This document shows, in pieces, positions 14,227 to 20,710 of a stretch of DNA of 20,710 bases. The DNA is taken from positions 1 through 20,710 of the forward strand of contig JAPSIU010000015.1 in the NCBI GenBank assembly GCA_031178565.1, in the 5' to 3' direction. The notes below the pieces were generated by a model, which searched no databases, had not been told where the DNA came from, and was given only the letters and a program-made list of their open reading frames with translations. The translations under genes were made by a program, and so were the position numbers. The DNA comes from Leucobacter sp. (lineage in GTDB: Bacteria; Actinomycetota; Actinomycetes; Actinomycetales; Microbacteriaceae). Position 1 is the stretch's first letter, and each line of letters begins with the position of its first letter.

Positions 14227-15029
14227 GCAGCGAGATGATTCGCGTCCTCGTCGTCGACGACGACGCCGGCGCCCGCGCACTGCACGGCCGGTTCGTCTCG
14301 GGCACGCCGGGGTTCGCCCTCGTCGGCACCGCGGGAACCGGCGCCGCGGCGATCGAGCGCGGTCTGCGCGGCGGGATCGACCTGATCCTGCTCGACATGC
14401 GGCTGCCCGACATCAGCGGCGTCGAGGTGCTCCACCGGCTGCGCACGCTCGGTGCGCGCTCCCCCGACGTGCTCGTCATCAGCTCCTCCCGCGATCAGGT
14501 CACCGTGCGGCAGGCGCTCGCCGCGCGGGTGGTCGGGTACCTCGTCAAACCGTTCACGCAGGAGGCGCTGCGGGATCGGCTCGGCGTCTATCGCGCCGAG
14601 CGGCGGGCGCGGGAGCGGAACGAGCGGGATCGGCCGCTCGCGCAGGGCGAGATCGACCGCCTGCTCTCCACGGGCCGGATCCGGATCCCGGACGCGGCTG
14701 CCGTCAGTCCGCGCCCTCCCGCCGCGGCCGGGGCGCGCACGGCGCCGGACCCGTCCGCGGGGATCTCGGACGCCGCGGCTCGCGGACCGTCCGCGCGCCT
14801 GCCGAAGGGCCTCGCCGAGGTCACCCTGACGCGCATCCTGGAAGCCCTGGATCCGGTCGCCCCGATCTCCGCGAACGAACTCGCGGAGCGGTGCTCGATC
14901 TCGCGGGCGACGGCGCGCCGGTACCTCGACTACCTCGTCGCGGAGGGCACGATCGACCTGGCCCACCGCTACGGCAGGCGAGGCCGCCCCGAGGTGCTCT
15001 ACCGCCTGGCGCCCGCTCCCGCGGGGTGA
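14223..15029 (+). CDS. citB: CitB/DcuR-family response regulator
   Basis: This is a DNA-binding response regulator of 268 aa, partner of the upstream kinase, with which it overlaps (ATGA). The receiver spans about 5-122, with acidic residues D12-D14, phospho-acceptor D58 in LILLDMRLPD, S87-S89 in VISSS and K109 in YLVKPF. A linker rich in Ala and Pro (about 155-195) is longer than usual. The C-terminal winged helix-turn-helix spans about 196-262 (SANELAERCSISRATARRYLDYL, then GRRGRPEVLYRL), characteristic of CitB/DcuR. The likely target is the divergent tctCBA promoter. Its stop lies 7 bp from the convergent LysE gene. Confidence 0.93.
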   Translation: MSSEMIRVLVVDDDAGARALHGRFVSGTPGFALVGTAGTGAAAIERGLRGGIDLILLDMRLPDISGVEVLHRLRTLGARSPDVLVISSSRDQVTVRQALAARVVGYLVKPFTQEALRDRLGVYRAERRARERNERDRPLAQGEIDRLLSTGRIRIPDAAAVSPRPPAAAGARTAPDPSAGISDAAARGPSARLPKGLAEVTLTRILEALDPVAPISANELAERCSISRATARRYLDYLVAEGTIDLAHRYGRRGRPEVLYRLAPAPAG

Positions 15030-15036
15030 GCACCCG

Positions 15037-15663
15037 CTACACCCCGACTCCGCCGAAGACGAGGCGCGCGGCGATGACGAGCATCACGGCGGCCACGACC
15101 CAGTCGAGGATCCGCCACGAGCGCGGGGACGCGAAGAACCGGGTGAGCGCCCGGGCTCCGTAGCCGAGCAGGAAGAACCAGACGATGCTCGCGATCGCCC
15201 CTCCCACCACGAACCACCAGCGCGCGGGATCGCCCTGCGCGTTGCCGATCGATCCCATCAGCACCATCGTGTCGAGGTAGACGTGCGGATTGAGGTAGGT
15301 GATCGCGAGGCAGGCGAGGATCACCCGCCTGCGGGATCCGGATCCTCCCGATCCGGAGGAGTCCTCCGCGACGAGCGCCTCGGGGCGCATGGCGCGCCGC
15401 GCCGCCGACCACGCGTACCAGAGCAGGAACACGACGCCGCCCCAGCGCACGATCTCGAGCAGGATCGGCGCTCGCCGCACGACGAAGCCGATGCCGGCCA
15501 CCCCGAGGAACTCGAGGATCGCATCGGTGAGCCCGCAGATCAGCACGACGGGGAGCACGTGCTCGCGACGGATGCCCTGCCGCAGCACGAACGCGTTCTG
15601 CGCGCCGATCGCGACGATGAGGGACAGGCCGCTGCCGGCGCCGACGAGGAGGGGAAGGATCAC
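15037..15663 (-). CDS. lysE: LysE/ArgO-family basic amino-acid exporter
   Basis: This is a membrane exporter of 208 aa that in its characterised relatives (LysE of Corynebacterium, ArgO of E. coli) expels lysine and arginine. There are about six hydrophobic segments. Family marks are GLSLIVAIGAQNAFVLRQGIRREHV at the N-terminus, CGLTDAILEFLGVAG, and AITYLNPHVYLDTMVLMGSIG. The loop at about 100-112 is a Ser/Gly run (SSGSGGSGS). The start is a GTG with no ribosome site but with -10-like TAACGT 7 bases upstream, so the mRNA is probably leaderless. Its usual partner, a LysG-type activator, is encoded divergently but is broken. Confidence 0.92.
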   Translation of the reverse strand: MILPLLVGAGSGLSLIVAIGAQNAFVLRQGIRREHVLPVVLICGLTDAILEFLGVAGIGFVVRRAPILLEIVRWGGVVFLLWYAWSAARRAMRPEALVAEDSSGSGGSGSRRRVILACLAITYLNPHVYLDTMVLMGSIGNAQGDPARWWFVVGGAIASIVWFFLLGYGARALTRFFASPRSWRILDWVVAAVMLVIAARLVFGGVGV

Positions 15664-15759
15664 CCAGACGACGTTACGGGCCGGGCGCGCTCCGTCGCTA
15701 CTTCAGAAGGACTACAGTTTCTGAAGGAGCATAAGCTCTGCTTCAGAAGGGATGCACCC
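15664..15759. promoter_or_regulatory. divergent lysE / lysG-remnant control region with CTTCAGAAG repeats
   Basis: CTTCAGAAGG occurs at 15701-15710 and 15741-15750, exactly 40 bp apart. The opposite form TTCTGAAGG lies between them at 15719-15727. A plus-strand -10 box TAAGCT (15732-15737) sits among the repeats, and the lysE -10 TAACGT is at 15671-15676. The layout suits a LysR-type activator binding at several half-sites between two promoters, and the last repeat overlaps the regulator's own ribosome site. Confidence 0.5.
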
Positions 15760-15940
15760 GTGGACCTGCCGGTCGAGCACCTCGCCACCTTCTCGGCGAT
15801 CGTCGAGGAGGGCAGCTTCGAGGGGGCCGCGCGTCGCCTGCACATCACACCCTCCGCGGTGAGCCTGGAACCTCCGCTCCCCCGTGCTCGACGCGCTCTC
15901 GGCGATCATCGCCGAGGAGGCCGCCGCGGCGCTCGGGTGA
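15760..15940 (+). pseudogene. lysG: internally deleted LysG/ArgP-type (LysR family) regulator
   Basis: From the GTG at 15760, the first ~36 codons read LPVEHLATFSAIVEEGSFEG and then AARRLHITPSAVS, a clear N-terminal LysR helix-turn-helix of the LysG/ArgP branch. The frame then loses all similarity. In the next frame, starting at the TGG at 15866, the sequence reads WNLRSPVLDALSAIIAEE, then AAAALG and a TGA at 15938-15940. This resembles the C-terminal end of LysG-type proteins, which close with a W-x-L-x-S motif and a final helix. A normal gene is about 300 codons, so some 720 bp (most of the helix-turn-helix tail and the whole ligand-binding domain) are gone and the junction, near 15862-15866, is out of frame. 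Position and divergence from lysE match the intact pair in other actinobacteria. Confidence 0.8.
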
Positions 15941-15948
15941 GCTGCCGA

Positions 15949-17325
15949 TCAGCCGGTCGTGACGAATCCCGCGATGAGGTACGCGATGAAGCTGAGCACC
16001 GCCGCCGTACCTGCGTAGGGAAGGATCGAGAGCATCAGGTTCAGCGGCTTCACCCCCACCGACTTCGAGGCGAGGATGATCCCGTCGCCGTAGAGGCAGG
16101 TGGTCGACCCGAGCGCCGCGCCGGAGAACACCGCCGTGCCCGCGAGGACGGGATCGACGCCCATCGCGATGGCGAGGGGCAGCACGACCGGCGTGATCAC
16201 GGCGGCGAGATCCCAGAAGGCGCCCGTCGCGTAGGCGTAGACGCCGCACACGAGGAACACGATCGCGGGGAGGAGCGCGCCGTGCATCACCGGTTCGGTC
16301 GCGCCGATCACCCACTCGGCGAGCTGGAGATCCATGTTCATCTGCTGCACCATGAACGCGAGCACGAACAGCACCATCACGTAACCCATGCTCATGATGC
16401 CCTCGAAGGCGCTGTCGAGGAGACCCCGGAAGGTCATCCGGCGCTGCGCGATGTAGAGGACGATCGCGACGACGACCGCGGCCGCGGCGCCCTTGACGAT
16501 GTCCACCTCGGTCAGAATGGTGACCACCACGAGCGTCACGATCGGGATCAGGAAGTTGAACGGCAGCGGGCGCTTGCCCGTCTCCTCGGCCTCGGCGAGC
16601 TCGAAGGCGCGCTCCTCCTCGGTGAGACCCGTCGGGAGCGTGTCGCCGGTCCGGTCGACGCGCAGCTGCTCTCGGCGCAGCGGTCCGACGAGCGGGAGCA
16701 CGCCGAGCGCGAGCAGCAGGCCGATGACCAGCGCGAACCAGCCGAAGAAGACGAACGGGAGCCCCTGCAGGTAGGCGCCGAAACCGGAGCCGTTCACGGT
16801 GACGCCGTCCTGCTCGAGCAGGGCCGCGAAGAACACGGCCCACGTCGAGAACGGGATGACGACGGCGATGGGCGCCGAGGTCAGCTTGACGATGGATCCC
16901 AGAAGCGTGCGCGGCACCCCGTAGCTGTCCGTGACCCGCTTCATGGAGGTGCCCACGGTGAGGGCGTTGAGGTAGTCGTCGATGAAGAGCGCGACCGTCA
17001 GGAGCCACGTGAGCAGCAACGATTTGCGGCGCGAGTTCACGAAGCGCTCGGTCCACCTCGCGAAGTCGGAGACCGCGCCCGACGCGTTGAAGTACGCGAT
17101 GAGGATGCCGAAGAGCACGACGACGAGCGCGAGCCAGTGCACGGTCTCGTTGGAGAGCGACGCGCCGAACGTGGCGACGAGCGTGTCGAAGAACCCCCAC
17201 CCGCCGAGCAGGAGCGCGCCGACGACGGTGCCGGCGAGGAGGCCGAGCAGCGCGCGCTTCGTCAGCACTGAGACGGTGAGGACGGTGAGGACCGGCAGGA
17301 GCGCCAGTGCGGTGTTCTGGATCAT
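15949..17325 (-). CDS. NhaC-family Na+/H+ antiporter-like membrane protein
   Basis: This polytopic transporter of 458 aa has about ten to twelve hydrophobic segments, of the NhaC-type antiporter family (Na+/H+ or substrate/product exchange). Family marks include FIDDYLNALTVGTSMKRVTD with acidic residues in the membrane, KLTSAPIAVVIPFSTWAVF, and near the C-terminus YATGAFWDLAAVITPVVLPL. It follows the amidohydrolase gene by 70 bp on the same strand, so the two are probably co-transcribed, and it might carry that enzyme's substrate or product and not act only in ion balance (inference). The ATG at 17325 starts immediately at the first membrane segment, and its ribosome site is weak (GAAAGA). 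Confidence 0.88.
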   Translation of the reverse strand: MIQNTALALLPVLTVLTVSVLTKRALLGLLAGTVVGALLLGGWGFFDTLVATFGASLSNETVHWLALVVVLFGILIAYFNASGAVSDFARWTERFVNSRRKSLLLTWLLTVALFIDDYLNALTVGTSMKRVTDSYGVPRTLLGSIVKLTSAPIAVVIPFSTWAVFFAALLEQDGVTVNGSGFGAYLQGLPFVFFGWFALVIGLLLALGVLPLVGPLRREQLRVDRTGDTLPTGLTEEERAFELAEAEETGKRPLPFNFLIPIVTLVVVTILTEVDIVKGAAAAVVVAIVLYIAQRRMTFRGLLDSAFEGIMSMGYVMVLFVLAFMVQQMNMDLQLAEWVIGATEPVMHGALLPAIVFLVCGVYAYATGAFWDLAAVITPVVLPLAIAMGVDPVLAGTAVFSGAALGSTTCLYGDGIILASKSVGVKPLNLMLSILPYAGTAAVLSFIAYLIAGFVTTG

Positions 17326-17345
17326 AGGTGTCTTTCGAACAGGGC

Positions 17346-17361
17346 GCTGCATCGACGCAGC
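17346..17361 (-). other. small inverted repeat in the leader of the antiporter gene
   Basis: GCTGC and GCAGC flank a 6-base loop, 21 bases upstream of the antiporter ATG. On the coding strand it could fold into a 5-bp hairpin within the intercistronic segment. Confidence 0.35.
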
Positions 17362-17377
17362 ACCGGGATCGGGGGGG

Positions 17378-17393
17378 CGAGCGGATCCGCTCG
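17378..17393. terminator. perfect 16-bp palindrome directly after the amidohydrolase stop
   Basis: CGAGCGGATCCGCTCG is a perfect palindrome two bases beyond the amidohydrolase stop codon. On the coding strand it is followed by a run of seven C. It could be a weak hairpin that lowers read-through into the antiporter gene, or a protein-binding site. There is no U-tract. Confidence 0.4.
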
Positions 17394-17395
17394 GG

Positions 17396-19033
17396 TCAGC
17401 CGGGGTGCTCCTCGCGCTCGCCGTCGAGGTAGGTGGCGAGCACCGGGAGGTCGACGAGCTCCCCGGCGGGGATCGAGACCGGATCCTCGGCCCAGACGGC
17501 GAGGTCGGCGCGAGCGCCCGGCCGGATCGCACCGAGGTCGTCGTCGCCCTGGGCGAGTGCGGCTCCGCGGGTGTAGCCGTGCAGCGCCTCGGCGGGCGTC
17601 AACCGCTCGTGCGGCTCGTACACGAAGCCGTCGGGGTCGCGGGGATCCCGACGGAGCACGGACCACGCGAGGCCGAGCCGAGCGTCGAGGTCCGCGATGG
17701 GCCAGTCCGAGCCGAGCGCGAGCGGCGCGCCGGCGCGCAGCACCGAGCCCGCGTTCCAGGCGTGCGCCGCCCGCTCGGGGCCGAGGCGCCTTGACCACTC
17801 GTCGCCGCCGTCGGGGAGGCGCCACTGCATGTGCGGGATCTGCATCGAGGCGGTGATGCCGGTCGCGGCGAGCCTCGCGACATCGCGGGGGTCGAGGGTC
17901 TCAAGATGCTCGATTCGATGCGGGGCCCGCCCTCGCGCGCGGCAGCCGACGGCCTCGTACGCGGTGATCGTCTCGCCCACCGCACGATCGCCGATGGCGT
18001 GCGTCGCGATCTGGAAACCGGCGTCGGTGAACTCGCGCACGGCTTCGGCGAAGGCCCCCTGGTCTCCCCAGAAGCCGGTGAGCCCCTCGCCCTCGGCGTC
18101 CGGCTCGTAGAGCCACCCGGCTCCCGTCTCGATCACGCCGTCGGCGTAGAGCTTGATCACCCCTCCGCGCCAGCGCGCACCGCCGCGGTCCCGCTGCTCG
18201 CGGAGCGCCTCCCGCTCTCCGGCGCTCGACGCCGGCTTGACGTCCATCGCGCTCACGATGCGCACGGGGAGTCCGGATCCGCTGAGTTCGAGCGCCTCGA
18301 GCAGATCGAGCGTGCCCGAGTCGCCGTCCATGATCATCCCGCCGGTGAGCCCTGAACGGCGCATCCGGGCGAGGGTGCGGCGCGCCGAGTCGAGCGTCGC
18401 CTCCCGGCTCGCCTTCGGCGCCACGGCGAGGATCGGCTGGTAGGAGCTGTCCTCTCGGAGCTCGCCGGTCGGCCTTCCCGAGGCGTCGACGACGATCTCC
18501 GAGCTGTCCTCGAACCGTCGGGGTCCGGTGATCCCGGCGCGGCGCAGGGCCTCCGAGCTCGCGAGCGCCGTGTGGAAGTCGAAGAAGAACAGGAGGGCCG
18601 GGAGCCCGCCGACGGCCTCGTCGACGAGGTCCGATCCGAGACGCCGACCGGCGAAGACGGCGTAGTCGACGTTCCACGCCCGCACCCACCCGTCGCCCGT
18701 CTCCCGACGCACCCGAACCGCCTCGGCTCGCAGCGCGTCGAGGAGTTCGCGGCGATCCGCGATGCCGCCGAGATCGACGCCCTGGCACAGCTCGACGCCC
18801 TGGATCGGGTGCATGTGCGCGTCGATGAGGCCGGGGGTGACGGTCGCGCCGCGCGCGTCGTCGATCCGGGTGCCGGCGCCGCGGAAGGCCTCGGAGATCT
18901 CGGAACGCTCGCCGACGCCGAGGATCCGTCCGCCCGCGATGGCGATCGATCTCGCCTCGGGCCGGTCGTCACCCGGCTCGATCGTGCGGACGGTCGCGCC
19001 GTCTATGATGATCTCGGCTTTCGTCTGCTGCAC
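17396..19033 (-). CDS. metal-dependent amidohydrolase (YtcJ-like, amidohydrolase_3)
   Basis: This 545-aa enzyme of the amidohydrolase superfamily would hydrolyse an amide or related bond in the cytoplasm with one or two bound metals. Expected ligands are visible: H73 and H75 in LIDAHMHP, the carboxylate/lysine region GGVIKLYADGVIE, the His in THAIGDRAV, the His in HRIEHLE, and the catalytic Asp in LALGSDWPIAD. Length and order fit YtcJ-type proteins, whose substrates are mostly unknown. The GTG start is preceded by a good ribosome site (AGGGGAG). It is divergent from a TetR regulator and followed by an NhaC-type antiporter, suggesting regulated uptake and breakdown of one compound. Confidence 0.9.
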   Translation of the reverse strand: MQQTKAEIIIDGATVRTIEPGDDRPEARSIAIAGGRILGVGERSEISEAFRGAGTRIDDARGATVTPGLIDAHMHPIQGVELCQGVDLGGIADRRELLDALRAEAVRVRRETGDGWVRAWNVDYAVFAGRRLGSDLVDEAVGGLPALLFFFDFHTALASSEALRRAGITGPRRFEDSSEIVVDASGRPTGELREDSSYQPILAVAPKASREATLDSARRTLARMRRSGLTGGMIMDGDSGTLDLLEALELSGSGLPVRIVSAMDVKPASSAGEREALREQRDRGGARWRGGVIKLYADGVIETGAGWLYEPDAEGEGLTGFWGDQGAFAEAVREFTDAGFQIATHAIGDRAVGETITAYEAVGCRARGRAPHRIEHLETLDPRDVARLAATGITASMQIPHMQWRLPDGGDEWSRRLGPERAAHAWNAGSVLRAGAPLALGSDWPIADLDARLGLAWSVLRRDPRDPDGFVYEPHERLTPAEALHGYTRGAALAQGDDDLGAIRPGARADLAVWAEDPVSIPAGELVDLPVLATYLDGEREEHPG

Positions 19034-19126
19034 GACTCCCCTTTGCTCCCGGCCCCGACGCGAAGGCAGGAGTTAATTTACGCTCATTCAATTAGCTTCG
19101 CAACACACACCCTGCGCAGGAGGTCC
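19034..19126. promoter_or_regulatory. divergent promoter region with candidate TetR operator
   Basis: An AT-rich patch in otherwise GC-rich DNA contains TTAATT (19073-19078) and AATTAG (19090-19095), which form inverted half-sites (TAATT-N11-AATTA). The overall size of about 23 bp and its position midway between the amidohydrolase and TetR genes fit an operator for the TetR protein acting on both promoters. AGGAGGT (19118-19124) is the ribosome site of the TetR gene. Confidence 0.55.
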
Positions 19127-19789
19127 ATGACACCCCGATCAGCCCCCCACCGGTCCGCGGGGAGACCGCGCGCCGCCGTGCTCTCCCGAGAACTCATCCT
19201 CGAGGCGGCGTTCGCGCTCGCAGACGAGCGCGGCGCCGACTTCACCCTCGCGGCGCTCGCGCGGAAGCTCGACGTGCGCCCCTCGGCGCTCCACCACTAC
19301 TTCGCGGGCAAGGACGAGCTGATCGCGGGTATGCGGGGGCGGCTCACGCTCCGGGTCGGCGACCACGGCTTCGGCACGCTGCCCTGGTACGAGGCCGTCG
19401 TGCCATGGGCGCGCGCCTACCGCAGCACCCTCGGCGCCCACCCCGGCATCATCGCGGCGCTCGCGACCCTGCCCGTCGCGGGCGAGCCGGAGTCGATCAG
19501 CGACTACGAGCGGATCGCGGAGGCGTTCCGCCGCGACGGCTACCCCGAGCACCGCGTCGTGCCCGCGATCGTCGCGATCGAATCGTTCGTCATCGGATCC
19601 GCGCTCGACGCGCTCGCACCCGACGACAATCTCCGACCCGTTCACCGGCCCGATCTGGCGCCTGCGCTGGAGGGCGCCGAACGCGCCGCCAGGCTCCACG
19701 CGGCTGAGCAGGGGGCGAGCGCGGCGACGGCGGCGTTCGAGTTCGGCCTCGAGGCCCTGATCGCGGGCCTCCGAGCCGCCGGACGGTGA
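19127..19789 (+). CDS. TetR-family transcriptional regulator
   Basis: This 220-aa repressor has an N-terminal helix-turn-helix at about 37-60 (DFTLAALARKLDVRPSALHHYFAGKDELI), where HHYFAGKDELI is the standard TetR ending. The C-terminal ligand-binding part includes PWYEAVVPWARAYRSTLGAHPGI, recalling the TetR_C domain of the TetR class proper, though the ligand cannot be named. The ATG follows a perfect AGGAGGT. It probably represses itself and the divergent amidohydrolase operon through the AT-rich dyad between them, and may co-control the cyclase gene 62 bp downstream on the same strand. Confidence 0.92.
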   Translation: MTPRSAPHRSAGRPRAAVLSRELILEAAFALADERGADFTLAALARKLDVRPSALHHYFAGKDELIAGMRGRLTLRVGDHGFGTLPWYEAVVPWARAYRSTLGAHPGIIAALATLPVAGEPESISDYERIAEAFRRDGYPEHRVVPAIVAIESFVIGSALDALAPDDNLRPVHRPDLAPALEGAERAARLHAAEQGASAATAAFEFGLEALIAGLRAAGR

Positions 19790-19811
19790 CGCCTCCCGGC
19801 CCGCGCAGCGA

Positions 19812-19850
19812 TAGCCTTGAACGGCACGCCCACCCTCGACGAGGAGGATC
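19812..19850 (+). promoter_or_regulatory. possible own promoter and ribosome site of the cyclase gene
   Basis: TAGCCT (19812-19817) resembles an actinobacterial -10 box and would give a leader of about 28 bases. GAGGAGG (19841-19847) is a strong ribosome site that fixes the ATG at 19852 over any upstream in-frame start. Confidence 0.4.
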
Positions 19851-19851
19851 C

Positions 19852-20634
19852 ATGTCCCTCATTCCCGAACTGCTCGGCGCCATCGGCGCAGGATCGCTGC
19901 GCGTCGTCGACCTGACGAACCGCCTGCAGCCCTCCACCCCGACGCTCCGGCTGCCGGATCCCTTCGCCAACCTGATCGACTTCTCGCTCGAGACCGTCAG
20001 CGAGTACAACGAGCCCGGCCCATTCTGGAAGCACGCGAACATACACACGGGCGAGCACATCGGGACGCACATCGACGCGCCGGTCCACTGGATCAGCGGC
20101 CGCGAGGGGCGCGACGTGTCCGAGATCCCTCCGGCCCGGCTCATCGGCCCCGCCGCGGTGCTCGATTTCACCGCCGAGACCGACGCCGACAGCGACTTCC
20201 TGCTCGACGTCTCGCACGTCGAGGCCTGGGAGGCCGAGCACGGCGCGTTCGGACCGGGCACCTGGCTGCTCCTGCGCACCGGATGGGACCGCTTCTCCGA
20301 CGACCAGGAGGCGTTCCTGAACGCCGACGAGACCGGTTCCCACACCCCCGGCTTCACCGCGGAGTGCGCGGAGTGGCTCGCCTCGCGCCCCGAGATCTCG
20401 GGGGTCGGGGTGGAGACCGTCGGCATCGACGCCGGACGCGGGGCCGAACTCGATCCGCCCTTCCCCGTGCACTACCACCTGCTCGGGGCCGACAAGTACG
20501 GGATCACCTCGCTGCAGAACCTCGCACTGCTGCCCGCCACGGGCGCGGCGATCGTGGTCGCCCCGCTGCCGATCGTCGGCGGCACGGGCAGCCCGGCGCG
20601 GGTCTACGCCCTCGTCGAGGGCCCGACCGCATAA
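19852..20634 (+). CDS. cyclase family / isatin-hydrolase or kynurenine-formamidase-like metal hydrolase
   Basis: This 260-aa protein of the cyclase family (PF04199) hydrolyses amide or lactam-type bonds with Mn or Zn in its characterised members, which include bacterial kynurenine formamidase and isatin hydrolase. The hallmark metal-binding motif HIGTHIDAPVH lies at 69-79 (H69, H73, D75, H79). Other matching segments are LLLRTGWDRF around 139-148, GVGVETVGIDAG around 185-195 and FPVHYHLLGAD around 204-214. Its ordering resembles isatin hydrolase more than the shorter formamidases (inference). It follows the TetR gene and is followed by another gene, so it belongs to the same cluster as the amidohydrolase. 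Confidence 0.9.
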   Translation: MSLIPELLGAIGAGSLRVVDLTNRLQPSTPTLRLPDPFANLIDFSLETVSEYNEPGPFWKHANIHTGEHIGTHIDAPVHWISGREGRDVSEIPPARLIGPAAVLDFTAETDADSDFLLDVSHVEAWEAEHGAFGPGTWLLLRTGWDRFSDDQEAFLNADETGSHTPGFTAECAEWLASRPEISGVGVETVGIDAGRGAELDPPFPVHYHLLGADKYGITSLQNLALLPATGAAIVVAPLPIVGGTGSPARVYALVEGPTA

Positions 20635-20689
20635 CCCTCCTCGCCGCCGGCCGAGCGAACAGACCCACCACGCCTCCAGGAGCAGCACC

Positions 20690-20710
20690 ATGACACCCGT
20701 CCCGTCCGTC
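20690..20710 (+). CDS. start of a further gene (partial, cut by the window edge)
   Basis: An ATG at 20690 is preceded by CCAGGAGCAGCACC, a good ribosome site. Only seven codons (MTPVPSV) are in the window, too few to name a product. The 55-bp gap after the cyclase stop and the shared strand suggest the same operon. Confidence 0.6.

Noticed and set aside
15021..15037. Hairpin terminator between the citB-like gene and lysE
   Set aside because: The two arms (GCGGGGTG and CACCCGC) pair only with a bulge and leave a 2-base loop, too weak to call with confidence.
15760..15940. A small intact HTH regulator
   Set aside because: The frame after the helix-turn-helix has no regulator-like sequence and runs on antisense to the antiporter gene, while a LysG-type C-terminus is visible in the next frame.

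Overview
The window is high-GC DNA with a strong G/C bias at third codon positions, several GTG starts, and several start codons lying 6-7 bases behind a TANNNT -10 box (probable leaderless transcripts). This points to an actinobacterium. The gene mix (TctABC with a CitA/CitB pair, a fungal-type cytosine deaminase with an NCS1 permease, LysE next to a LysG remnant) would fit a Microbacteriaceae member such as Leucobacter, but that placement is inference. There are no rRNA or tRNA genes, no CRISPR array, no transposase and no phage genes.

Layout. 1-551: a possible end of a gene, an 18-bp GC-rich tandem repeat, then about 350 bp of apparently non-coding DNA with three copies of a composite element (an 18-bp palindrome-like core followed by a DnaA-box-like 9-mer). 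552-4614 (minus): an operon for an ABC-2 exporter (ATPase, permease) followed by a DesK-type sensor kinase and a NarL-type response regulator, with 4-bp overlaps at two of its three junctions. 4734-6275 (minus): an unrecognised polytopic membrane protein with a (Val-His)5 repeat. 6420-7493 (plus): a threonine-aldolase-family PLP enzyme. It converges on a cytosine permease/cytosine deaminase operon (7497-9316, minus), and the last codons of the two convergent genes form the arms of one perfect inverted repeat.

9317-9617 holds a GC hairpin and a regular 23-bp tandem repeat. 9618-12824 (minus): tctC-tctB-tctA, a tripartite tricarboxylate transporter, divergent from a CitA/CitB-type two-component system (12988-15029, plus) that probably senses the substrate and controls the transporter. 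15037-15663 (minus): a LysE/ArgO amino-acid exporter. Beside it, divergently placed, is a broken LysG/ArgP-type regulator that keeps only its helix-turn-helix and its last residues, in different frames. 15949-19033 (minus): an NhaC-type antiporter and a YtcJ-type amidohydrolase. These are divergent from a TetR regulator and a cyclase/isatin-hydrolase-like enzyme (19127-20634, plus), and a further gene begins at 20690. This last cluster looks like a small TetR-controlled catabolic or detoxification module of unknown substrate.

No wholly new multi-gene system is evident. The most unusual items are the two non-coding repeat families (273-510 and 9421-9535), the internally deleted lysG-like gene, the shared hairpin at 7481-7509, the CitA-type kinase without a cytoplasmic PAS domain, and the TetR/amidohydrolase/antiporter/cyclase cluster.
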